A DNA stretch of 64,000 nucleotides from NCBI GenBank assembly GCA_028641055.1, contig CM054061.1, positions 34,281,877 to 34,345,876 on the forward strand, given 5' to 3'. The position numbers and the translations under genes are program-made. A model generated the notes under the pieces. That model was given only the letters and a program-made list of their open reading frames with translations, was not told the origin of the DNA and did not search any database. Position 1 is the stretch's first letter, and the number at the start of each line of letters is the position of its first letter. The stretch is from Alopecurus myosuroides. Its lineage: Eukaryota > Streptophyta > Magnoliopsida > Poales > Poaceae. This document shows, piece by piece, positions 35,338 through 46,766 of this stretch.

Positions 35338-35644
35338 GAAAGTGCGTCTGAGCTCGTGGTGAGGACGTCGGAGTGCTCGTCAAGGGCGTTGGAGCGCACT
35401 ACGAGTGCATCTCAACTCCCGGTGAGGTCGTCGGAGCACTCGGCGAGGGCCGCAGTTAGCGGGTCATCGGAGCGCTCGGCAAGGGCCACAAGTACGGCGA
35501 TGCGGGTGTCAGAGCGCACGGCGAGTGCGTCTGAATGCGCGAGAGTGTCGGAACGCACGATGAGTGCATCCGAGCCCAGGACGATGTGCTGGGGAACTGG
35601 GGGTGGTGACGAGGTTGGCGCCCGCTCGGAGCGGCGGACCTGTT
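35338..35644. repeat. diverged end of the macrosatellite GC half
   Basis: The 36-bp-type motifs (TCGGAGCGCTCGGCAAGGGCC and variants) continue after the hAT element but are more diverged. CACTA D interrupts them at 35645. Confidence 0.8.
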
Positions 35645-36002
35645 CACTAGTGGAAACAGGGCTTCTGGTCCCGGTTTTTAAGGGCTATTCGTCCCCGTTG
35701 CTCAACCGGGATGGAGACCCCGGGGAAATGCCCCCCCTCTCTCCATTAGTCTCGGTTGTGTTAAAAACGGGATGAATGGGTCCTCCACGTGGGCGCTTAG
35801 GGATTGGCCCCTAGCCAGGACCATTTGTCCCGGTTCTTAACACCAACCGGTATAAATGCTGCCGCTCCCGCGGCAGATTTTTTCTTTCTATTTCTTATTT
35901 TCCTTTCAGGGTTTCGTATGTTATATTCCATTTTATTAGCGAGCAATTGGGGGGAAGAAAGTACTCTTTTCCCCCTGTAGTCTCTGTCCCAATCAATAAG
36001 AT

Positions 36003-36156
36003 GTATGAGCTAGGGCCCCAAGCGATATGGCGGCCACAACCTCCGCCGTAGTAGGCACTGGGGGAGAAGAGGCTGCCCCGACCGATTGGGAAGCAGGCGC
36101 GATGCTCTTTTTCTCACTGGCGCGAGGGGAAGCCGTAGTAGGCACCGAGGGAGAAG
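36003..36156 (-). other. CACTA D internal duplicated motif
   Basis: GGCAGCCTCTTCTCCC followed by GGTGCCTACTACGG occurs twice here, and its first half recurs at 42371-42395 across the solo LTR. It was a short tandem repeat split by that insertion. Open on the minus strand, function unknown. Confidence 0.45.
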
Positions 36157-39100
36157 TGTGGGGACCCAACACTAGCAGTCCGAGACCTCCAGTATGCATA
36201 CATTCACGATCCCATGATCAGTCAGTCGTGAACAACATACTCGAGTTGGCATTGCAGATTACAACATCCACTACACGAATACACGGCTTACACAACTGGT
36301 CAAATGACTCAGTTGAAAACAACTGCCACGCAGGGCAGGAAAACACACTAAACAGCGGAAGTCTACACAACACACTCGTGGTAAACCCAAGTCATGCCTT
36401 GACTACCTACAGGCTACTGACTCGGAGACGTTCCTAGCTCGCACAGCCGTCAGCGACACCATCTTCTTCTGGTTCTCCGGGTTTGTGCTCAAAGTCTGGC
36501 TAAGGCAATAGCCAGGGACGCAACCATTGTGATAACATTGGAATGTACTCCGCAAGACACCCCAAATGAAAGCTAAACATGCAAGTATGCATATATATAG
36601 GTGGTAGGAAGGCTTTAATTAGGGTTCAACTAGCCATGATAAATTTAACACCCATAATAGTTGCACAAGTTTTATTTTTCTTTGTTGAAGAAGATATTTC
36701 AAAGGATATTTCATTTCTCTTGTAGATATAGCATGTCCACAAGGTTTTGATAAAGCATTTTAACTAGAATAAAAGTTTCTCTTTGCAAAACTTCTTGGAA
36801 GATCACATCTTCAAGATCACCATTTATCCGGTACCTCAAAGGTACAATCATTCCCTTTCAACGTACCTCCCAGGTTCAAGTTCCAAAACACTTTTACATC
36901 TTTTTTGAAAACATTGACACAATGCTAGCTACATGGCCATTCAACTGTCCATATTCGAGGACGCGACTATTCTGAATAGTTTTACTCTGCAGAGGTGTAC
37001 ACAATCCACAAGATCAAGTACATCCGCCGTGAACAACCACGGACTGTCCGAGACAGTATGCAAACATTGGATAACTGGTCCTAACCATCCACTATGTCAG
37101 CGCTAGTAAATGACAACCTCTTCAACTGGGTTTGTTCTCCCCGGCACCGAATGAGTCAGCCGTATCGATCCGGTTTCCCCTGACAACACACCGCCATGGC
37201 AGGAGACCCAATTGCTGCAACCGGTAGTGAACTTAATCCTACATTGTGAATGTCCCGTTTCTCCCTCCTGGCGACAATTCGGTTCGGGGGACTCTAACCC
37301 CTATAGCACTTTGAGGTAGGCACGGACTAACACCGACCAGCAATTAGCTAGACCTCGTTCCCATATTGAGGTAATGTGGCAGCACAGCTTGGTTGTCCGG
37401 CGAAGACTAGGTTATGTGTCATTTTTGGAAAACAAGTCGAAAACATTTCCTTCTTCACAAACCTCCCTCGGACAAGGTCCCACCCTTCCTCGGGGTTTTT
37501 CCAAGCTTTTGTTTTCCAAAAAAATCAAGTTAAAATGTCCACTAGGGGACTTCAGTTGATTAAGTGATGATACTAAAATGTCTAAAGATCTTGGTAACAC
37601 CAAGATTATATAGTGGATATAGCATATTAGATACATAAAAATAGATATTGGTATAGTCCACTAAAAGAATAGTTTTTTTTTTTAATCAAACTTTTGTAAA
37701 ACTTCAGAAGTAAAACATGCATGATAGATAATGATAAGTAAAACAACAGCAAGCATTTATAGTGGCTTGCCTTGGCACTGGTCTTGGTCTTGCTCTTGAA
37801 ATAAACAAGAGTTGCAATAAAAACCTCTCTGGGAAATAATATTGTCTTCGTTATCTAACGTCGTAAACTCAAAAAGGAAAACACCCAATCAGAACCAAAC
37901 AAAGGCAATCACTTGAAAAAAAGTAAACATACAGCAAGTATTTCATCAAACAAGTACACTCACAAACAATGGTAATAGGGTGCACACCATCAAGCAAAAC
38001 AGGCACAGACAATACACACGAATAACACTAGAATTGATGTTATGGATCCTCAACCAAAATGGCATGAGTCCAGTGGGTGTGCCACTCTCATATCATGCTC
38101 GAATAAGGTTAAATGACTCTCTGGTCATTCATGAGGATGAGAAAAATAACAAGAAAACAACCTAGGAACACATACACATGCATAGGAAAATATTAACAAG
38201 CAATACTACAAGCTCATAGTAACACATGCTTTTCTAAACATGGAGAAATAGTATAACCAGTACCTAAGCAACCTAATAACAGAGACAAATCAATACCAAA
38301 CATATCATGGCATCACTCAATACATGAAAATAATCATGGAGCAAAAGACTACTAAAACTAGAGATGCAAAAGGGCCATTTAGACATGCATACATGCATAA
38401 CAATACTAGATCATCAAACATGATTTATTCTAGCATGATGGATCTGTAATATAGGGTCCAAGTAACAGAGAAAACAACACCTAAGCATCCTAGTAATCTC
38501 AAAATAACCATCTCATTAATGCCTAAAAAATTAAGCATGTAAATAACCACATATGGCATAAAATCATCTATAACTATCATAGCATGGCAAATTTTATCTA
38601 GAGATCACTCAAGCATGTAAGAAAGTATAATATGCTATAATAACAGTAGCTATGCTAGGGAAAACAATACTAAAGCATTTATAAAAGTCGTCATACCCAT
38701 AAGGAGAAAAACAAGATTTATCCTAATATTACAAGGAAAACAACCCTATTGAAATATACTATAACAACATGCTTTTCACACACATTTTATTAACATGATA
38801 ATGATACACTCAAAACACAAATCAAACATGTATTGATACCCTACACATTCTAGGAATCAAATTTATAACAAGAACATGATAACACAACAATTTATCAAGT
38901 CATATCAATAAAAGGCAGAAAAGGACTATTTACTAATTAATGCACCAAACCAATACAAGTGGATTCACATCAAAAATCATGAGAATCTAGTAAAAGGTGC
39001 TACTAGTCACTATCAAACCAATACAAGTGGATTCACATCAAAATTGATCACCAATAAAATTAAACAATTCATAGAAGTGCTTTCTGGTCTAAAATTAACA

Positions 39101-42100
39101 TGCATGTAATTTTCACACCACAACACAAGTCAACACAAGGCCAACTGCAACAGATATACATTTTCAAGGGCTACTCAGAACAATTGAGTTTGCAAGTTTT
39201 GGATCCATAAAACTCAAGTTATCAAATAAAAGGTGTTAATGAGTGCCTCTGCCATTTATTTTAGTTCTCCTAAAATACATCACAAAACCTAGATCTGCAA
39301 GTTGGAGAAGGTTAATATTGTATATCTAGCACTGTGAATTTTAGTTTGGCGAGATTTGATTATTTACATTTTCATTTCGAATTAAAGTAGAGTATCAGAT
39401 CTGGATCTGTAGGGAAAAAGGAAAAACAACCTGCAGAGATGGAGTAGGCCAAATCTGCGTGCTGGGCCGGCCTGCTAAGGACTCTCCCGCGGGGGAAGAG
39501 TTCATACACGAGGCTGGGCCGCGGCTGGGCCCGCCCATTAACGGGACGCAGGACGAAAGGGTAAGCTTCCGTCGGATTGAGATCCGACGGCTCTAAGGTG
39601 GCCACGCGGGAGGGAGTCGGCGGCGACCTAAACAGACGGCGGAGTCCTCTCCGGTCGCCGTTACGGAGGCTCGAGCTCGCCGCCTGGATCTCTCGCAGCC
39701 GCATGGAAACAAGGTGAGCTCCAGGAGGACCAGCACGACGATGCGCACCCAATGCCCACCTTGATAACAGCAGAGGAAGGTCGGAGAAGGGAGATCGACG
39801 GGAGCGGCGGTCGCGAACCGAGGGTGCTGATGGCGGCGCTCCTACAGGGAAACAAACGGGAGATTGAGGAGGGCACGAGCATGAAAGGGTCTCAAGATTG
39901 GCAGGGAAGAAAACAGAGCGGCCGGAGCTTCCCCGTGTGTTGAGCTCGATGAGGAGATCGACGGCGGCCGCGTCGGGCTCGATGCCGGCGAGCAGGACAC
40001 AATGCGATGGGGTTTTAGTACGGCAGTGCGATTGGGGAGGAGGGGAGGTGGTGCGGCAGGGTAGACATAAAGGAGAAGGCTCGGGGTGGCCTGGCCGCAG
40101 AGCTCGGTGGACGACGACCATGGCGGCTCGGTTGTTGGCTTGAAGGAAGAAGCAAAGGTTGCCTAGGTGGTGGAGCATGACCAGGAGGTCCTCTAGGAAC
40201 AGCTAGAAACGGAGGAGGTGGTTTGTAGCGAGCGGGATCCTGAGCTCCGAGCTCCCACCCGCAGGTGTTCGACAGCTATGAGGAGGGGGTGGGAGGGCGA
40301 ATGAGGCCAAGGGAGAGCACGGGCATGCTCTTGGAAAGATCTTGAAGCGAGTTGACACGGTCTCGAGGGTGAGCATGCGTCGCAAGTGTCGGAACGTGAG
40401 AGACGTGGCGAGCGCGTCCTGGGCGCCATGGCCAGCGCATGGATTGGAGGAAGAGGACAATCAGAGAGGTAGGGCTTTCGCCAGGGAGTCACGGGAGGCT
40501 ATAGGAGGCTGATGGCGCAAGTTTTCTCCCTGTGGTGCACTGTGGTGGTGGATGAGAGAAATGGGTGGTGATCACCACCTTGTCCATTTGTTGGTGCGTG
40601 TGATAGGAAGAGAGAGGATGTCTAGGGCGTTGAGGGACTAAAATCCACTGTCCAGGTGCAGGAGAGAGGAAGGGAGAGACAGAAGGATGACCAGAACAAG
40701 CACGCTCTCAATAGTGTCCAGGAATAACATAAGTGGTTTTTGCTTGTTTTCACCAGAATGTTGAATGGAACATAGGTGATAAATCATGTCCATTGGATAG
40801 AGGATGAAAAATGGAGTATAGGGGTGGTGGTCTCAAGATTTTCTGAAAACTTTTCTTTCACACAATTTTGGGAATTCAAAAAGGGCAGAAACTGTTTTTA
40901 AATGTTGTCTCCAAAATTTTCAGAACAACTTGCAAATGTTTTTGTATAAGTAAGTCCCACATTACCATAGGCATGTTGGGTAATTTTTCCAAGATTTTAG
41001 GAAATACTTTTCTTCACAAAATATTTTAATGTCCATTTCTGGCCTCTTGGAAAATGGAAAATAATAAATAGTAAAATGCTTTTAAAACAAATATTTTTTA
41101 GTTGGGAGGAGGGAGTACATGATATAGGTCTCAAAAGTGATTTTTAATAAACAACTCTTTTGAAAATATTTGAGGCACCAAGTGGAAAAAGGGGTGAAAA
41201 CAGGAGTTTATTTAATAGTTTAAAAACCATGAGAGATAAATAATTAAATGGTCTATGGAAAATAATTGGACCACATAGAGGTGATATATAAGTCATGAAT
41301 ATGACAAGGGTAGGTTGATTGGGCTTGAAAACAATGAGGAGTTATTTTGAGTAACACAGAAAAAGTGCACCAAGATAACAGGGATATGATCAATATTTAG
41401 GGATGCCTTCTAAAGGACTTTGAAAAGAGATACCAAAGTGTTTCAATATCCAGAATAACAACTTGGATAGATAGCATAGATATAGATAAAGAGATTTATG
41501 ATGATGCATTGGTGAATAGAAGAAAATTGGACATAAAAGCATGTCTCCAAAGTTGGAAGTTTTTAGGAAAGCAGAGGATAAAATGGACATGTGATGGAAA
41601 ATGATATAGATGCTTGATCTTGTTATTAATAGGTTTTATTTTATTAGAACAACACACATTAATCAACAAACAGACATGAATACTTCCAAGCAAACACAAG
41701 ATAAAATCACATAATAAGCAGATAAAATAACAAGACACACAAGATCACTCAAACAACTGAGTTCTTCAATTTAATTTCCAGGATGTTTTCTCATGTGTTA
41801 AATAGAGGTAGTGACCAAGACATACCATGACAAGAGTATTTTGTAAAGAGTTTCAGCTCAAAAGTTGTTATTCCCAAAAGAATATAATTGAGATAAAACA
41901 CAGGGGTAACATAGTCCCCTCTTATAGTTTTTTACAAAAGAAGAAAGTGAGAAGGAGTTTTTAAAATATTTGCAAAAACATCTTGGCTGAAAACAGGTTG
42001 GAGATGATTAGCTCCAAAATACTTTTCATATAGTTTTGGAAATTTCTTTTGTTTCCTCAAAACTTGGCCTTTGGGTTTCTTCTAAAATCAAAACTTTCCC

Positions 42101-42365
42101 CAAAAGGTTTTTTCCAAAAGAGGGTGATGGATGAAGATGATAAGCTTTCTTGTCATGACTTGATCACAAGGGTTGTGCTTTAAGAAAGTTATGATCATAG
42201 GTCTTAATGTTAGTTGTTAACAAACTCCAACAAAAACACATACACCAAGCAAATAGAAAAGAAACGCAAGCATTAGTCAAATATATTAAAAAAGTTTTTG
42301 TTGGCCCTGATTTTTGGGTTATTGAAAACAAGTTTTTCCTGCCTTCCAAAAATTGGGCTGTTACA
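36157..42365 (-). repeat. solo LTR of a long-LTR gypsy element (about 6.2 kb)
   Basis: The right end inverted reads TGTAACAGCCC and the left end is TGTGGGGACCC, so it has TG...CA ends in minus orientation. AGAAG flanks both sides (36152-36156 and 42366-42370). No gag or pol lies inside. It is AT-rich with a GC-rich core (39400-40500) and a TATAG near 40500 on the minus strand, the same layout as the LTR at 3193-7700. An open frame of 268 codons at 39372-40178 (minus) lies in the GC core and matches nothing I recognise. An LTR-LTR recombination would leave exactly this structure. Confidence 0.85.
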
Positions 42366-42599
42366 AGAAGAGGCTGCCCCCACCGATCGGGAAGCGGGTG
42401 ATCGCAATAGAATATATACTTGAAACATATACAAGTAATTAAGTACGCACCATGACTCAAATATACAATTAAGTACTATGCATCAAGGTACTCTTTCCCA
42501 TAAGTACTCAAATCTACCACCACATGCACCATGACTCAAATATACAGGTAAATACTATGCATCTAAGAAATCGAGTGTGAACTTGTGAAACTGTAATAA

Positions 42600-42915
42600 T
42601 ATTCTTCTTCTAGCTTTATGACCTCTGCATCCAAGAATCCGCAGATTTCCTCTTGAATTTCTCAGATGCGATCCCTTGGGAGAAGACCGTCCTACATCCG
42701 TTCGATCTAATATAAAGAAGAGTGGTTTATAAATATATAAGGGATTGTCAATAAATGGTAATTAATAAGATAAAAGAGAGTTTTGACGTACACGAAGTTT
42801 TTCGAAATCCCTGCCCTTGGCGCAGGTCGTCTGACAAATGAACTCGCAGGCATAGTATCCACATAAGTGGTTCCCGTCGCCCTGGTCCAAGCACTTTACA
42901 AGAACATGGTTTCAA
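42600..42915 (-). pseudogene. CACTA D Ulp1-like protease, C-terminal exons
   Basis: The minus strand at about 42901-42792 encodes a segment with GDGNHLCGYYACEFI, the catalytic-Cys region of C48 (Ulp1-type) proteases found in the second gene of CACTA elements. A last exon at about 42715-42600 carries the usual LLPRDRI...EIQEEICGF tail with two in-frame stops. The earlier exons lie across the Tat element at 55900-56769. Confidence 0.75.
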
Positions 42916-42964
42916 TAAAAAAAAAATCTAGCGCTGCCCGGCAAATAAAATGAACAAAGAGAGT

Positions 42965-43393
42965 TGATGGAGGGATGATAACCCGGTAGGATAATGCCAA
43001 GGTGTAACTCGGCCCAAAGGGAACCGTGCAAGACCCGGCTCAACGAAGAGGAGTTTCTAGAAGGCCCAAGAACTAGCGTAGGCCTTATAACCCGGCTTTT
43101 GGGGTTACTATTAGGAAACTTAGGGTTTGTATGCGGTTACTAGGTAGGACTCCGAGTGTGCCTTGGATAGGAAGCCAGGGAGCCGGGTAAGATATAAACC
43201 GGCTCCTAGGGTCAGGAAAACAGAGTTTCACCAGATATTTGAGTATCCCCTGTAATACGAGAGTTGAGATAGTAACCCTAGATCGGAGACTCGGCGACTT
43301 GATTGCCAGAGCTACCAGATCGATTAACACCAGAGTCAAATTGTCCCAAGATAAGTTACCCCCGGTAACATCTGCCGTGATTATCCCACGACA
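42965..43393 (+). repeat. 5' LTR of the Tat element
   Basis: Begins TGATGGAGGG, ends CCACGACA. It is shorter than the 3' LTR because 36 bases are missing after 43322 (AGATCGATT). Confidence 0.95.
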
Positions 43394-43395
43394 GT

Positions 43396-43413
43396 TGGCA
43401 CCCGCCGTGGGGC
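43396..43413 (+). other. primer binding site of the Tat element
   Basis: TGGCACCCGCCGTGGGG begins two bases after the 5' LTR. The TGG start complements a tRNA CCA end. I have not assigned the tRNA. Confidence 0.7.
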
Positions 43414-43457
43414 CTACGTCCAAGGGTGTTTACATCACGGGAGAAGCTCGGGAGAGC

Positions 43458-46400
43458 ATGAAGAACCTCGTCATCGGCGAGATCTACACCAACCCCGAGG
43501 GAGAGAAGATGGTGGACGACTTTGGCTGGGGGCCAGAGTCGGATCTGCTGGAAGCCGGGTCTATCGTCACGATCGGCCAAGTCAACATCTTCATCGGCAT
43601 GGAACGTACGTCCGGTTCAATCCCTGATGATTTTGGATATGATTCTGTGTCAGGGGAAGCGATCTGCGTTCAGTCGGATGGAGAAGAATCGGTCGGGCCG
43701 ATCGATCCGATAGAAGAGCCCACCACGAAGAGGGAACAGCCGGAGGAGCCGGCATGGACCCCGCGTGGCCGGGTCATGAGAGAAGATGATACCGAGTCTA
43801 TCATGCACCTGCTGGAGGACCGGTACGAAGAAGATAGTTGCGATTAGGAAGAATACGAGTCTTCACCAGGCATCGCGCGCCAGGTCGCGGTATACGCGGC
43901 CCCTGCAACCAATCTCAATAAGGGGGACGTGACTACGGCCGCGGTCGGAGCGGCGCGAGCGCTGGCCCAGCAGCAAAATCCGGTTGACGGAAACCCGGTT
44001 CTAGCCCGGGTTGACGGAGAGTCGGCTTCAATCACCAGCCGTACGGCGGAGAGCGAGATGCGGAGAAATATTTTTGGGTTTATGGCGAACAGAACGCCAG
44101 GTGCGGGTCCTTCAAAGCCACCAAATCCGGCTATGTTCAACAACAACCTGATCTTGGATCCCACAGTGTTAGCTACGGTGATAACTCCGGAAAACGCAGC
44201 GGCACGTGCTGCAGATCTGGATGTGGCCCGCCGTGCATTGGAGGAACAGAGGAGAGATGTGGAAGCTGAGAAGCAAGGGATAGGCACGCGCCAGCGTGAG
44301 CTGGAGGCATTGGAGAACCGACTCCAGGTTCAGTCGACCAGGATGCATCATCAGAGATATCAAACAAGATTACCGGCAACGGGTGGAACTTTACACCCGG
44401 CCGCGTTATTCATCACACCTCAGGATCAACCAATTCCGGCTGTGAATCAGGAAACCGGACATCAGCCTGCAACCGTGGGAGGACAGCCGGCAAACGTGCA
44501 AGCCGGGTTACCCACGTTGCAGACAGGGATCGCTGTTGGCAATACAGTACCACCACCACCACCATCACGATTTCATACGCCACCAGGTCATTTTAACAAC
44601 CCCATGGATAATGTGTATGCGGCAACGTTGGCATTGGATCGCATTCCCTTAAGAGATTCACCCCATGTGGAGGAGACCCGGCGGGCGATAGATCTATTGC
44701 GCACAACAGTGGCTCAGCAGGCCAATTACCCGGATAATAGGAGTCGAATGCACGGAACGCCGTATGTTAGCCGGCAGAACGATAACACCGGCAATATTCA
44801 GACAAGTTCAGCACGACGGAGGGCAGAGCAGCAGCAAATGCCGCCTCCTCCCCGTGCTCCAGCAGCACCCGCAGCATTAGCAGCACAAGCTATTGTGGAC
44901 AGTTCCAGAGCCAGGCGATCCGCGGCCGTGTCTGCGGTGCAAGGGCCAGTAGCAGTTGCACGCCCTGCCGTGCCCGCCGCGGGATCACATGTTTCCCGGG
45001 TGAGGCCAGTGCCGGCTAATCTGGCCGGGCCTAAGTGTTTGTCGCATACCATCAGAGCTGAGTCTTACCCGGATAAATTCAAGGAACCGGGTAAAATGGT
45101 TAACTACAAGCCGACCATGGGTCCAGAAACCTGGTTGAGCAGCTATGAGATGGCCATGTAAATTCACAACGCATCTGAAAATCTTCAAGCCAAGTTTATG
45201 TACTTAGTGATGTCAGAGGGAGCAGCAAAGTTGTGGTTGAACAATTTACCCGAAAAGTCTATCAATTCGTGGAGTGAGTTGAAAATTGCATTTATCAAGC
45301 ACTTTCATGGAACGTGCAGGAAGTTATTTACTATCGATGATATAGAACGGTGTGTCCAGAAGAAGGGAGAATCGGCGCGCAGTTGGGTGCGCCGGGTTAT
45401 GGAAATACTCCACTCGTCTACGGATATTCAGCCAAAGGATGCATTACAAGCTATGGCAAAAACATGCAAGTATATACCCTTAGTGCAAAAGTTAACGCGC
45501 ATGAAATCTAGTAGGAAAGCTTCAGAGGTTACAATGGGAGAATTGATGGACGCGTGCAACAAGCACGCAGCTACGGATACCACGGAAGAGGATGTTGACG
45601 ATAAGAAAGCAAAAGCCAACGCAAGCAACAGTGGAAGACCCGGCAATGGATCTGCGCCGGGTAACAATGGAGGAAATAATGGAAACAACCAGAACAAGCG
45701 CTCGTATGAGGGAGGTTCCGAGTTCGTCGCCAGTACAGAAGCCGGGTTTTCAAGACCCAGAGCAGAAGGAAATTTCAATGGAGGAAACTTTAATGGAGGA
45801 AATTACCAAGGACCACCAAGGCCGGCTAATAATCTAGAGGCCTTCAGGATGCCGTGTCCGCGATACAGTAGGAACGGTAGGCCGGCTAATCATTCATTGG
45901 AGCAGTGCGTGGATCTACAAAGATGGAAGAATGAGGAAATAAACAAGGCTATGCGAGGTGCAGGCCGGGGAGGAGGACCGGGTCCGGGTGGAAACCCGGG
46001 CAACGGCCCACCCCCAGCAGGCAACCCGGGAGGTGGTAATCCGGGTAATAACCAGGGAGGTGCTGGAGGTTTCCAAGCTAACCCTAAGCAGTTGGGACAG
46101 TACCACGTGCATACTACAGGGACTTCCAACAAAGATAGAAAGATACTTAAACCTGCAGTGAACGCGGTTTCTTCAGCTGTTCCGAGATACTTGAGATGGT
46201 CGGATCAAGAGGTGACATGGAACAAAAGGGATCACCCGGAAACAATAGAGCATCCGGGTGTGTTAGCATTGGTGGTTGTGCCACAGGTTAATGGTTACGA
46301 GCTGAAAAAGGTTCTGATGGATGGTGGAAGTAGCATCAATATCTTATATTGGGAAACTATTTTGCGCATGGGTCTCAAGGAGTCCCAGCTACAGAAAAGT

Positions 46401-46766
46401 TCCACAGTTTTTCACGGGATTGTGCCGGGTCACTCGGCGTGCCCCGAAGGAAAGATTACATTGGAGGTCGCTTTTGGAGAATCAAAGGACAATTTCCGAG
46501 TAGAGTGGCTCACGTTCGAGGTGGTAAAACTGCGCAGCCCTTATCACGCGCTGTTTGGAAGGCCGGCTTACGCCAAGTTCATGGCCAGGCCATGTTACGT
46601 ATACCTACAGCTAAAGATCCCGGGTCCCAAGCAAACCATTACTATACATGGGAACCGGGTTATAGCATCTCAAGTAGACCCGGATGACAGAACAACATTG
46701 AAGAGGCACAGGATACCAAGATGGTGGCCTTTGTCGAAGGTGATCCCTCCAAGCAATTTTCTATAG
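43458..46766 (+). pseudogene. gag: Tat gag-protease, three lesions
   Basis: The first good ATG after the PBS is at 43458. One frame runs to 46766, broken by TAG at 43845-43847 and TAA at 45159-45161. The leading part is low-complexity and acidic. A coiled-coil-like stretch (44200-44330) precedes an A/P/Q-rich region. The capsid domain (LWLNNLPEKSINSW...IKHFHG) starts near 45228. A knuckle-like CPRYSRNGRPANHSLEQC lies at about 45858. The protease shows LMDGGSSINILY at about 46316. The frame then runs out at 46766, while RT is read in another frame beginning about 46700, so a frameshift separates protease from RT. Confidence 0.88.

Noticed and set aside
39372..40178. 268-codon minus-strand frame in the solo LTR as a gene
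   Set aside because: Low-complexity S/P/R-rich product in the GC core of an LTR with no recognisable domain; mentioned under the LTR only.
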